From positions 1-64,000 of the forward strand of contig JAUIHS010000009.1 of assembly GCA_030432255.1 (NCBI GenBank): a stretch of DNA of 64,000 bases, read 5' to 3'. Positions 46,080 through 54,391 of the stretch are shown in pieces. The DNA is from Phycisphaerae bacterium (GTDB lineage Bacteria; Planctomycetota; Phycisphaerae; Phycisphaerales; UBA1924). Under the pieces are notes generated by a model. It was not told where the DNA came from and searched no databases. It was given only the letters and a program-made list of their open reading frames with translations. Within the stretch, counting starts at the first letter, position 1. Each line of letters opens with the position of its first letter. Both the position numbers and the translations under genes were made by a program.

Positions 46080-46568
46080 AGAGGTGGCTGGTGGCGGGTG
46101 GCTGGTAGCGGGGTCCATTTGCCGGATCTGTGCAGTCCGCGTAGCCTCCGGGTACTTCCGGAGGAGAGACATGGCTCAGGTTCGACGATTTCAGGATCTC
46201 ATCGCGTGGCAGCGGGCCATCGAGGTCGCTCAGACCACCTATCGCGTCACACGCGCCTTCCCGATTGACGAACGATTCGGCCTCACGAACCAGATGCGGC
46301 GGGCAGCGGTGTCCGTATCAGCAAACATTGCTGAAGGCTATGGCCGGGGCAGTGCCGGTGACTTCCTGCGCTTCCTCAGAATCGCTCGCGGCTCGTTGAA
46401 TGAACTTGAGTCGCTCGCTCATGTCGCCAGCCTGGAAGGTTTTCTTGGACCAAGGCAGTCCGACGTCCTGCAGAATGCCATCGCGGGTTGCGGCAGGCCA
46501 CTCGCGGGCCTCATCCGCAGGGCAAACTCGAACCCAGCCACCAGCCACCCGTAACCAGCCACCCGTTA
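46078..46568. mobile_element. IVS-like element: inverted-repeat-flanked four-helix-bundle gene
   Basis: GGTGGCTGGT-type tandem units (46081-46112) reappear inverted at 46532-46567. Inside them a weaker inverted match continues: a TTTGCC, GGAT, CCGC pattern at about 46116-46131 and 46514-46527. The enclosed gene is of the 23S rRNA intervening-sequence (S23) type. Similar inverted-repeat-flanked ORFs form the IVS of Leptospira and Coxiella 23S rRNA, but here the element lies between alaS and a FAH gene. The arms reach the alaS -10 box on one side and the FAH stop codon on the other. Mobility is inferred. Confidence 0.6.
46171..46554 (+). CDS. four-helix-bundle protein (23S rRNA IVS / S23 family)
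   Basis: The 127-residue protein starts at ATG 46171 after a strong CCGGAGGAG site. It has the family pattern: FQDLIAWQRAIEVAQTTYRV, FPIDERFGLTNQMRRAAVSV, SANIAEGYGR and FLRFLRIARGSLNELESLAH. Relatives are encoded in 23S rRNA intervening sequences and, as Avd, in diversity-generating retroelements, where they bind nucleic acid. Its last residues (NPATSHP) and stop are encoded by the repeat arm itself. No reverse transcriptase is near. Confidence 0.88.
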   Translation: MAQVRRFQDLIAWQRAIEVAQTTYRVTRAFPIDERFGLTNQMRRAAVSVSANIAEGYGRGSAGDFLRFLRIARGSLNELESLAHVASLEGFLGPRQSDVLQNAIAGCGRPLAGLIRRANSNPATSHP

Positions 46569-47279
46569 CTCCTCCTCCACCTCATTCACCAGAACACCCA
46601 CGCCCTCGATTTCGACTTCGATGCGGTCGCCTTCGCTCAGCCAGATCTCGGGGTCGCGTGACATGCCGACGCCGCTGGGGGTGCCCGTCAGGATCACCGT
46701 GCCTGCCGGGAGGGTGGCGCCGCGGCTCAGTTCCGCGATCAGGTATTCGATGGGGAAGATCATGCGGGCTGTCGTGTCGCGCTGCATCACTTCGCCGTTC
46801 AGGCGGGTTTCGAGCAGGAGGGACTGCGGGTCCTCGATGTCGTCGGCGCGAGCCACCCATGGGCCGAGGGGGCAGAAGGTGTCGAATGACTTGCCGCGGC
46901 AGAACTGCCCCCCACTCCCCTTCTTCTGCCACCAGCGTGCCGAGACATCGTTGGCGGCGCAGTAACCGAGTACGCATCCCATGGCCTCGGTCTCCGAGAC
47001 GTCGCGTGCGGGTCGGCCGAGGATGACGGCGAGTTCGCCTTCGAAGTCGACCTGTGGGCGGTCCTGGCAGATGGACGGAATCATAATGCGATCACCGCTG
47101 AAGCACAGCGCGGATGGACTCTTGGTGAAGACCATCGGGCGTTCCGGCACGGGTGCTCCCTGCTCGTGCGCGTGTGCCGCGTAGTTCCTGCCGATGCCGA
47201 GGATGTACACCAGTGGCAGGACATCATCGTTGTCCAGTTTCACGCCCACCGTGTAGCCATGTCGCACGAGTTCGAACAT
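46566..47279 (-). CDS. fumarylacetoacetate hydrolase family protein
   Basis: The 237-residue protein matches the FAH superfamily: ILGIGRNYAAHAHEQG, the metal-binding VDFEGELAVILGR, the NDVSARWWQ segment and LTGTPSGVGMS. The family includes oxaloacetate decarboxylases, acylpyruvate hydrolases and catechol meta-cleavage enzymes; the substrate cannot be told from sequence. It starts 13 nt after the priA stop with GGGAG upstream, so it is probably transcribed with priA. Confidence 0.9.
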   Translation of the reverse strand: MFELVRHGYTVGVKLDNDDVLPLVYILGIGRNYAAHAHEQGAPVPERPMVFTKSPSALCFSGDRIMIPSICQDRPQVDFEGELAVILGRPARDVSETEAMGCVLGYCAANDVSARWWQKKGSGGQFCRGKSFDTFCPLGPWVARADDIEDPQSLLLETRLNGEVMQRDTTARMIFPIEYLIAELSRGATLPAGTVILTGTPSGVGMSRDPEIWLSEGDRIEVEIEGVGVLVNEVEEE

Positions 47280-47292
47280 CGCATGCTCCCAT

Positions 47293-49674
47293 TCACATCA
47301 ATGAAACTGGATCCACATCAATGGCGGTGTGCCGGTCCGAGCGCGCCACGTCCAAGTTCCTGAGTGTCGTCAGTGCCCGCTGCAATGGTCCTGCGCTCGG
47401 TGCGAGCAGTTCCACTGAGACGCGTGTCTGCCCGGCGATGCGCCCGATCGGGCACGCCATCGGGCCGCGCACATCGAGGTGCGCTTCGTTCAGTTGACGC
47501 AACGACTCCGCGATGCGCCGGGACCGACCGAAGGCCGCCTCGGGGTCCTCATCGCGGCACACGATCCGCACCATCCGTGAGACCGGCGGCAGCCCCGCTG
47601 ACTGACGGCCCTCCAGTTCACGCTCTGCGAAGCCGACGAAGTCGTGCTTCGCGGCACAGACGATCGCCCGCTCCATGGGGTTCATCGTCTGCACGATCAC
47701 GCGGGCCGATGCGGACGACGCACTCCGACCGGCGCGACCCGCCACCTGGCTGACCAACTGGAACGTGCGCTCCGCGGCACGGAAATCGGGCAGGTGAATC
47801 GCAGTGTCCGCATTCACGACGCCGATCAGGCGCACATCGGGGAAGTCGAGCCCCTTGGCGATCATCTGGGTGCCCATGAGCAGGCGGACGTCGCCGCGGC
47901 GGAATGCTTCGAGTGCGTGGAAGTAGTCTCGGGCGGTGCGCATGGTGTCGCCGTCGAGTCGCAGCATGGTGTCACCGCTGATGAGTTGCGGGAACTTTCC
48001 AGCGAGTTCCTCTTCGAGGCGTTGTGTGCCGAAGCCGAGGCTCATCAATTTGCGATCGCACACGGGGCAGAGCGAGGGGAGCCGCTGTCGGGAGAGGCAG
48101 TGGTGACACTGGACGAACTTGACCTGTCGACCATCGGGCGATTCCAGCCGCGCGCGATGGTGTACCAGCGCGACATCGCACTGATCACATTGCAGGAACC
48201 AGCCACACGATGACGAGGCGCAGGCGATGTAGCCGGCGTAGCCTCGACGATTGAGCAGCAGCATGACCTGGCCGCCCTCGTCGAGTGTCCGTCCGATGGC
48301 GACTGAGAGGCGTGGTCCGAGTGTGTCGCGCATGCGGACGAGATCCGGGCGTGCGCGTCGTTCTTCGGCGAGATCCACGACCTCGACGCGGGGCATGACG
48401 CCGCCTCCGACGCGCTGCGTCAGTTCGATCAGGCCAAAACGCCCGCGTCGGGCATTGTGCCACGACTCCAGCGAAGGCGTCGCCGATCCAAGCAGGACGG
48501 GGCAGCCTTCGAGTTGGCCCCGCTTCAGTGCGACATCGCGCGCGTGGTAGCGTGGCAACTGGTCCTGCTTGTAGGACGAGTCGTGTTCTTCGTCGACGAC
48601 GATCAGGCCAAGGGGCGCGGACTCGGGGAAGGGTGCGAAGATTGCGGATCGGGCCCCGATGGCGATGCGGGCTTCACCGGTCGCGAGGCGAGTCCATTGT
48701 TGATGTCGCTGGGATGCCGTGAGTCCGGAGTGCAGGACAGCCACGAGGTCGGTCATCCGGCGCGTGGCGCCCTGATCCGATGCGACGTCCTCGTGACGCT
48801 GAAAGCGCTTGAGGAATCGCCCGGCAGTCTGAGGGGTGAGACTGATTTCGGGCACGAGGACGACCGCCGACCCGCCCCGTGCCAGAACGGCCTCGAGGAC
48901 ATGGAGGTACACCTCCGTCTTGCCGGAGCCTGTCACGCCCCGCAGCAGGTGCGGACGGAACTCGCCGAGGTCACGGACGACCGCTGCGACCGCGCTCGCC
49001 TGATCGGGCGTGAGCGTCGGCCTGACATCTTCTTCGAGCGGGATGTCAAAAAGCGGAGCCCGCACGGTCACCCGCTCCACTTCGTTGAGCAGCCCGGCCC
49101 GGATCAGCCGGTTGACGGGTGCGATGGACTTCAGGCCGAGACGATCCACGAGCGCTCGCGGCTCGATCGGGAAGACACCGTCTCCCAGGGCCAGGAGTCC
49201 CTCCCACGCCTTCGATGCGGTGGGTGTGAGTTTCTCCGTCGGCTCGATGGGCTGCCCCTCGGCGTCGAGCGCCCGCTCCAGGTAGCGACGCCGGACGCGG
49301 CCGGTGCCTTTCTTGACCGCGGCGGGCACCATGGTGCCGAGGACCATGCCGACGGGGCAGCAGTAATAGGCGGCCATCCATTGGGCGAGCCTGACGAGGC
49401 CGGGGGGTGTGCGGACGCCGACCCGCTTTGTGAGCACCTTGATGCGAGCCGGATCGAAATCGACTGAGTCGACGATCTCGACGACGTGGCCTTCGGCGGG
49501 TCGGTCGCCGCGACCCAGCGGCGCGACCACGCGTTCTCCGACGGCGAGGTCGGCCATGGCGGGCGGGACGGCATATGTGAGTCCCTCGGGGGCATCGATC
49601 CCGGTCTCGAGGAGCACGCGGGCGTAGAGGCCGGAGACCTCGTCGGAGCCGGATGGGAACAGCAGATCGTTCAC
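47293..49674 (-). CDS. priA: primosomal protein N' (replication restart helicase PriA)
   Basis: PriA reloads the replisome at stalled forks. The 793-residue protein has an N-terminal DNA-binding domain (RVLLETGIDAPEGLTYAVPP), Walker A GVTGSGKTEVYL, DEEHD box, and helicase motifs LLLNRRGYAGY and GTQMIAKGLDFP. The paired zinc-binding Cys motifs CGWFLQCDQC, CHHC and CPVC are also present. The start is GTG 49674. A consensus-like promoter ends 6 nt upstream, so the transcript is probably leaderless. Confidence 0.94.
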   Translation of the reverse strand: MNDLLFPSGSDEVSGLYARVLLETGIDAPEGLTYAVPPAMADLAVGERVVAPLGRGDRPAEGHVVEIVDSVDFDPARIKVLTKRVGVRTPPGLVRLAQWMAAYYCCPVGMVLGTMVPAAVKKGTGRVRRRYLERALDAEGQPIEPTEKLTPTASKAWEGLLALGDGVFPIEPRALVDRLGLKSIAPVNRLIRAGLLNEVERVTVRAPLFDIPLEEDVRPTLTPDQASAVAAVVRDLGEFRPHLLRGVTGSGKTEVYLHVLEAVLARGGSAVVLVPEISLTPQTAGRFLKRFQRHEDVASDQGATRRMTDLVAVLHSGLTASQRHQQWTRLATGEARIAIGARSAIFAPFPESAPLGLIVVDEEHDSSYKQDQLPRYHARDVALKRGQLEGCPVLLGSATPSLESWHNARRGRFGLIELTQRVGGGVMPRVEVVDLAEERRARPDLVRMRDTLGPRLSVAIGRTLDEGGQVMLLLNRRGYAGYIACASSSCGWFLQCDQCDVALVHHRARLESPDGRQVKFVQCHHCLSRQRLPSLCPVCDRKLMSLGFGTQRLEEELAGKFPQLISGDTMLRLDGDTMRTARDYFHALEAFRRGDVRLLMGTQMIAKGLDFPDVRLIGVVNADTAIHLPDFRAAERTFQLVSQVAGRAGRSASSASARVIVQTMNPMERAIVCAAKHDFVGFAERELEGRQSAGLPPVSRMVRIVCRDEDPEAAFGRSRRIAESLRQLNEAHLDVRGPMACPIGRIAGQTRVSVELLAPSAGPLQRALTTLRNLDVARSDRHTAIDVDPVSLM

Positions 49675-49680
49675 CCAGTC

Positions 49681-49709
49681 ATATTAGGAATCTGAAAGGT
49701 AATCGTCAA
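49681..49709 (-). promoter_or_regulatory. sigma70-type promoter of priA (leaderless)
   Basis: On the reverse strand TTGACG (49709-49704) and TAATAT (49686-49681) are spaced by 17 nt, and the -10 box ends 6 nt before the GTG at 49674. Transcription should begin at about the start codon. Confidence 0.75.
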
Positions 49710-49844
49710 AGCGCGGGGTCGGTGGGTTCGCCGCTCTTAAAACCGAGGCGGCGAGGGTCCGAGCGGCTTGGCGGTGGCGTCCGGCGCGCAGCGGGAGCGC
49801 CGAAAATGGGACGCTGGTGGTTATTCCGGGGAACCGCCCTCCGG

Positions 49845-49873
49845 TTGCGTCACCAAAAGACCATCGGTATGTT
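49845..49873 (+). promoter_or_regulatory. possible promoter of the secretin gene
   Basis: TTGCGT (49845-49850) and TATGTT (49868-49873) are spaced by 17 nt. The whole 340-nt gap 49675-50014 has no convincing ORF, apart from these sites and the priA promoter. A start here would leave a leader of about 135 nt. Confidence 0.35.
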
Positions 49874-50014
49874 CCGGCTTCACAGATCGGTGAGGGCAAG
49901 GCAACCGTACTCCCGAATCAGACGTACGGGTCCGTCGTCCACTTCACCGGTCGGTCATGCGTGTGATGTACCGCCATTGGGCTGGTGCAATATTCAATTG
50001 TCTGGAGAAAGCGA

Positions 50015-53000
50015 ATGCTCAGAGTGAACTTCCGACGCCCCGGCCTGATCGGTTATTCGGCCGCGTTGGCTCTGGCTTGCGTCGTCGGCGTTTCCCCGGT
50101 TCAGGCCCAGGATGATCCTGCTTCGACCGAACGCGCTTCTGCGCTGCTGGACGAAGGCCTCGCCGTCGAAGCCAAGTCCATGCTTGAGTCCCTGAGTCGA
50201 TTCGCGGCGTCCGACGAGGAACGCGCGCAGATCCTGGAGCTCATCGGGCAGGCTGACCGTCGCATCATGAAGATGTCCGACCCGGAAGTCAGCCTTCAGA
50301 CCAGCGCCCTGCTGCTGCACGAGGGTGACATCCGTCGTGCGGAGCGGCATGCTCTGAGTGCTTCCCGAAGCGACCGTGCGACACCTGAAGATCAGCGTCG
50401 CGCGATGGACCTTCTGATCAAGATCGCCCAGACCAAGGGCGAACTGACCGAGTGGGTACAGCCGACTCTGGAGCAGGCCACCGAACACTGGGAGCACAAC
50501 CGCTTTGCCGAATGCAAGGCGTGCCTCGCGAGCATCCTCCGTTCCGGTGCGGCGCTGACCACCGAGCAGCGCATGACGCTCGATGAGTACCAGGGCCGCA
50601 TCGTGGCACTTGAAGCTCAGATGGGTCAGAGCTACGACATGGCTTTCGTCCCCGGCCAGGTTCTTCGGGCCGCCGGCGCGATCGTCGCCAGCACCGTTCC
50701 TGCCAGTTCGACGACCCCGGCCCCCGCGCCCGCAGCGGCGAAGATCGTCACCACCGCGACGACGGGTGTGCAGGATGGGTTTGATGCCGCGGCGGACGAA
50801 GCAGCCCGCGCGACTGCGGACTCTCTTCTTTCCGAAGCGGATGCCCTGTACCGGTCGAGCGAGATGCAGTCGGCCTTGAACACGTATCGCGAGCTTCGCG
50901 ACGAGTTTTCTGACGTCCTGACGGGTGACGAGATGCGTCTCGTGCAGGATCGCATCCGCGAGTGCAATGCGCGGCTGGGTGATTCTGGCACAGGCATTCT
51001 CGCGGATGAGACCCGGATCCGTGACATGATGCAGGATCAGGCCAACGCTGAGGTTGCCAACCTGATGGAGAAGGCCAACCAGCTGCTGGCAGCAGGCAGC
51101 TTCACTGATGCCCGGGCCCAGGCATCGCAGGCCCGCTTCACCTGGAACCAGGCGAACCGCGAGGGTCTGCTTTCCGAGGCTCAGTATCGCGCCAAGGACC
51201 GCGAGATCGCATCGCTGCTCGAACAGATCAACACGCGTGAGGAGGCGGCCCAGATCGATGCGATCGAGAAGGCCCGCCGTGATCGCGAAGCGGAGGCGAA
51301 GGCCGCGGCTGAGCGTGCCACCTCGGCCCGCGATGAGAAGATCCGCGAGAACCTGGTTCGTATCCGTGCCCTTCAGATGGAGCAGAAGTACGACGAGGCG
51401 TTGCAGGCTGTGCAGCAGATCCTCTTCCTCGACGCGACGCATCCGGCAGCGCTGCTGCTGAAGGACGTGCTTCGCGACGTCATCCACTATCGCGAGTGGG
51501 AGCGTCTGAACAAGGAGCGCCCGAAGACCTTCACGAACGAATCCATCAAGATGTTCGAGAGCACTCTCATTCCGGATCAGCTCATGAGCTACCCCTCGGA
51601 CTGGCCGGCGATCACGGAGAAGCGGAGCGGCGTGATCTCCTTCACGGAGACGGAAGCGGACCGCGAAGTCCTCGCGACCCTTGACCGCATCCGCATCCCG
51701 GCGAACTTCACGGACGCGGCTCTTTCGGACGTCCTGGACTACATCGCGACGGTCACCAACCTGAACCACGACGTCGACTGGGCCTCGCTGGAGGACCTCG
51801 GCATCGAGCGTGATGAGCGTGTGACGCTTGAGCTTCGCGAAGTGCCGGCCCGCGTCGTGCTTGACCGCGTGCTTGAGAAGGTCAGCCTTGACGACTACAC
51901 CAAGGCGAGTTGGGCGGTCAACGACGGCATCCTCGTCGTGGCGTCGGACCAGGCTCTTCGCAAGAACACCTTCATCGTCATCTACGACATCCGCGACCTG
52001 CTCTTCCAGATTCCGGACTACGGCAACGTTCCGACGCTCGACCTCGACTCGATCCTCGACCAGGGTCAGCAGGGCGGCGGCGGCGGCGGCGGCTCGAGCT
52101 TCTTCGAAGACGAAGGTGACCAGGACCCCGGCTCGGGTCTCGACGAGCAGGAGCTCATGGACAAGATCCTCGAGATCATCCAGACCAACGTCGACTGGGA
52201 CGGCTGGCGTGACAACGGTGGCGAGACCGGCATTGTTCAGGAGCTCAACGGCAACCTGATCATCACCAACACCGCGACCAACCACCGCCAGATCCAGGGT
52301 CTGCTGAACCAGCTCCGTGAAATCCGCTCGATCCAGGTGAATGTCGAGACGCGCTTCCTGATCGTGAACCAGGACTGGTTCGAGAAGATCGGTTTCGACA
52401 TCGACGTCATCTTCAACGCCGACAACAACCAGTTCGAGGCGGCGTCTGATCAGCTCAGTTCCTTCGGCATCGGCGCCCTCGCCAACGAAGGTTCCCCGTT
52501 GCTCCCGAGCGATCTGATCGCGACCCGGACCGGTGAAGTGGTCTCCTACAACATCACTGACGGGAGCACGACCCCGCCGACCTTCGACTTCTCCTCGGTG
52601 CCCTTCAGCGTGGTCGCTCCCGATCCGCTGTCGATGATTCCCGTGCAGCAGGGCAGCGACAGCCTGACGGAGACGCTGATCTCCGGTGCGTTCGCGACGG
52701 AAGTGCTGGCACTCAACCCCGCACTCGGTGTGGCCGGCACGTTCCTCGATGACGTCCAGGTGGACTTCCTCGTCGAGGCGACGCAGGCCGATCGGCGCAA
52801 CGTCAGCCTCACGGCACCTCGCCTGACCTTCACCAACGGCCGGGCGGCCAACGTCTCGGTCGTTCGCCAGACGGCGTTTGTCTCCGACCTGACGCCCGTC
52901 GTCGGTACCGGATCTGTGGCCTTCGACCCTGAGGTCGACGTGGTCAACTCCGGTTTCTCCCTGCTGGTTCGCGGCGTCGTCTCTGCCGACCGTCGCTACG

Positions 53001-53413
53001 TCACCCTGACCATCCAGACCGGTATCTCGCAGCTTGAAGAGTTCGCGACCGGGCAGGTCTTCGCGACCGCGGCGGGCACGGGCGACAACGGCGCGGCCTC
53101 CGAGCCGGTGCCGGGTACGTTCCAGCTTCCGGTGGTGAGCGTGACGCAGATCAATACGGGTGCCACGATCCCGGACAAGGGCACGATGCTCATCGGTGGT
53201 CAGCGCCTGACGACGGAGATCGAAGTCGAGACCGGCGTTCCGGTGCTCAGCAAGATCCCGATCCTCAACCGCTTCTTCACGAACCGGATCGAGTCGAAGG
53301 AAGAATCGACGCTCCTGATCCTGGTGAAGCCCACGATCATCATCCAGCGTGAGGCGGAAGATACGGCCTTCCCGGGCCTGCTCGACTCCGTCGAGAACCC
53401 CTTCCTCCGCTGA
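50015..53413 (+). CDS. secretin-family outer membrane protein with long TPR/coiled-coil N-terminus
   Basis: The 1132-residue protein has a signal peptide (about 1-32, ending PVQAQ), then about 450 residues of helical repeats and coiled coil (EAQYRAKDREIASLLEQINT). An N0/STN-like segment follows (IRIPANFTDAALSDVLDYIA), with a glycine run (about 690-700), an N1-type repeat and the secretin core. The core ends with PVLSKIPILNRFF and LLILVKPTIII, both hallmarks of GspD/PilQ-type secretins. It should form a multimeric outer-membrane pore. No other type II secretion or pilus gene is in the window. GGAGA precedes ATG 50015. A strong terminator follows. Confidence 0.9.
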   Translation: MLRVNFRRPGLIGYSAALALACVVGVSPVQAQDDPASTERASALLDEGLAVEAKSMLESLSRFAASDEERAQILELIGQADRRIMKMSDPEVSLQTSALLLHEGDIRRAERHALSASRSDRATPEDQRRAMDLLIKIAQTKGELTEWVQPTLEQATEHWEHNRFAECKACLASILRSGAALTTEQRMTLDEYQGRIVALEAQMGQSYDMAFVPGQVLRAAGAIVASTVPASSTTPAPAPAAAKIVTTATTGVQDGFDAAADEAARATADSLLSEADALYRSSEMQSALNTYRELRDEFSDVLTGDEMRLVQDRIRECNARLGDSGTGILADETRIRDMMQDQANAEVANLMEKANQLLAAGSFTDARAQASQARFTWNQANREGLLSEAQYRAKDREIASLLEQINTREEAAQIDAIEKARRDREAEAKAAAERATSARDEKIRENLVRIRALQMEQKYDEALQAVQQILFLDATHPAALLLKDVLRDVIHYREWERLNKERPKTFTNESIKMFESTLIPDQLMSYPSDWPAITEKRSGVISFTETEADREVLATLDRIRIPANFTDAALSDVLDYIATVTNLNHDVDWASLEDLGIERDERVTLELREVPARVVLDRVLEKVSLDDYTKASWAVNDGILVVASDQALRKNTFIVIYDIRDLLFQIPDYGNVPTLDLDSILDQGQQGGGGGGGSSFFEDEGDQDPGSGLDEQELMDKILEIIQTNVDWDGWRDNGGETGIVQELNGNLIITNTATNHRQIQGLLNQLREIRSIQVNVETRFLIVNQDWFEKIGFDIDVIFNADNNQFEAASDQLSSFGIGALANEGSPLLPSDLIATRTGEVVSYNITDGSTTPPTFDFSSVPFSVVAPDPLSMIPVQQGSDSLTETLISGAFATEVLALNPALGVAGTFLDDVQVDFLVEATQADRRNVSLTAPRLTFTNGRAANVSVVRQTAFVSDLTPVVGTGSVAFDPEVDVVNSGFSLLVRGVVSADRRYVTLTIQTGISQLEEFATGQVFATAAGTGDNGAASEPVPGTFQLPVVSVTQINTGATIPDKGTMLIGGQRLTTEIEVETGVPVLSKIPILNRFFTNRIESKEESTLLILVKPTIIIQREAEDTAFPGLLDSVENPFLR

Positions 53414-53436
53414 TCTTTCCCACGATTTTTGAACAG

Positions 53437-53463
53437 GGAGCCCCACTTCGGGGCTCCTTTTCT
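53437..53463 (+). terminator. intrinsic terminator of the secretin gene
   Basis: GGAGCCCC (53437-53444) and GGGGCTCC (53450-53457) form an 8-bp stem with a 5-nt loop, followed by TTTTCT. It begins 24 nt after the stop. Confidence 0.9.
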
Positions 53464-53481
53464 GTGCGCCGCCCCCCCTGC

Positions 53482-53511
53482 TTGCCACGGGCTCTGCAAA
53501 GTGTGTAGCAT
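53482..53511 (+). promoter_or_regulatory. promoter of the STAS/anti-sigma pair
   Basis: TTGCCA (53482-53487) and TAGCAT (53506-53511) are spaced by 18 nt, with TGTG before the -10 box. It lies between the secretin terminator and the STAS gene. Confidence 0.55.
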
Positions 53512-53556
53512 TCCCAAGTCGCCCGTTCCGGTTTCGTGAATGACAGGAGTTCGCAC

Positions 53557-53916
53557 ATGCCCCGAGCAGATTCCCGCCTCCGCATCAACCAGCAGGATGG
53601 CATCACGCTCATCGAGTTCGTCGACCGGAACATCCTCGACGAAGCGAACATCCAGCAGATCGGTGAGGAGATCGGGGAGCTGATCGACGCCGCGGTGCCA
53701 CCCCAGATCCTCATCAGCTTCTCCAACGTTGATCACCTGTCCTCCGCGGCACTGGGCACGCTCATCACCATTCACAACCGCGTGAAGTCGAAGTCCGGCA
53801 AGCTCAGGCTCGCGAACATCGATCCGCAGATCCTCGAGGTCTTCGTGATCACGAAGCTCAACACGCTCTTCGAGATCCACGACTCGACCGACAGCGCGAT
53901 CGCAAGCTTCAAGTAA
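53557..53916 (+). CDS. STAS-domain anti-sigma factor antagonist
   Basis: The 119-residue protein is a SpoIIAA/RsbV-like STAS domain: DGITLIEFVDRNILDEANIQ, then ISFSNVDHLSSAALGTLITI with the conserved Ser targeted by the partner kinase in this family, and a C-terminal FVITKLNTLFEIHD helix. The start at ATG 53557 follows CAGGAG. It is 3 nt before the kinase gene, the usual partner pair. Confidence 0.9.
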   Translation: MPRADSRLRINQQDGITLIEFVDRNILDEANIQQIGEEIGELIDAAVPPQILISFSNVDHLSSAALGTLITIHNRVKSKSGKLRLANIDPQILEVFVITKLNTLFEIHDSTDSAIASFK

Positions 53917-53919
53917 CGC

Positions 53920-54348
53920 ATGAGCCGTGGCGACACAGACCCCGCCCGCTCCGTCAGCGCGCAGCTGTCGGATGTTCCCGACGAGATTCGTGACTTCGAG
54001 GATCGGTTCGTGGAGGCTGCCGGCAAGGCCGGCTACGAGCAGGCCTCATGCTTTGCGCTGCGTCTTGCCATGGAGGAGGCCACGCGCAACGCTTTCCGAC
54101 ATGGTCACGCAGATCTTCCTGATGAGCCCATCGATGTCGCCTACGACATCACACCCGAGATCGTCACCATCACCGTGCGCGATCATGGACCGGGTTTCGA
54201 CCCGACCGAGTTGCCTGATCCCACGGCGCCGGAGAATCTCGCCCGGCCACACGGTCGCGGCGTCATGCTGATCCGGGCGTACATGACGGATGTGCGATTC
54301 AACGACACAGGCAACGAGGTCACGATGACGTACAGGAAGCCGGATTAG
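53920..54348 (+). CDS. anti-sigma regulatory factor (RsbW-like serine kinase)
   Basis: The 142-residue protein is a HATPase_c domain of the RsbW/SpoIIAB type. The N-box is LRLAMEEATRNAFRHGH, the G1-box VRDHGPGFDP and the G2-box HGRGVMLIRAY. It should phosphorylate the adjacent STAS protein and may hold a sigma factor or other partner; no sigma factor gene is visible. Such pairs also occur in partner-switching control of other outputs. Confidence 0.9.
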   Translation: MSRGDTDPARSVSAQLSDVPDEIRDFEDRFVEAAGKAGYEQASCFALRLAMEEATRNAFRHGHADLPDEPIDVAYDITPEIVTITVRDHGPGFDPTELPDPTAPENLARPHGRGVMLIRAYMTDVRFNDTGNEVTMTYRKPD

Positions 54349-54391
54349 ATAGATCCGGCACCCGGCATCGGGCAACCGGCATCCGTCCATC
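54349..54391. repeat. CCGGCAYCC tandem repeat
   Basis: Imperfect units such as CCGGCACCCGGCATCGGGC follow the RsbW-like stop and match the outer arms of element B. They fill the gap to the end of asnB. Confidence 0.55.

Noticed and set aside
43156-46170. Idea that the S23 gene marks a diversity-generating retroelement
   Set aside because: No reverse transcriptase, template repeat or variable-repeat target gene lies nearby; the IVS-type explanation fits better.
49994-53488. Very long reverse ORF (1164 codons) opposite the secretin
   Set aside because: It mirrors the secretin exactly, has no recognisable domain and is rich in Arg, Val and Asp as expected for an antisense shadow in GC-rich DNA.
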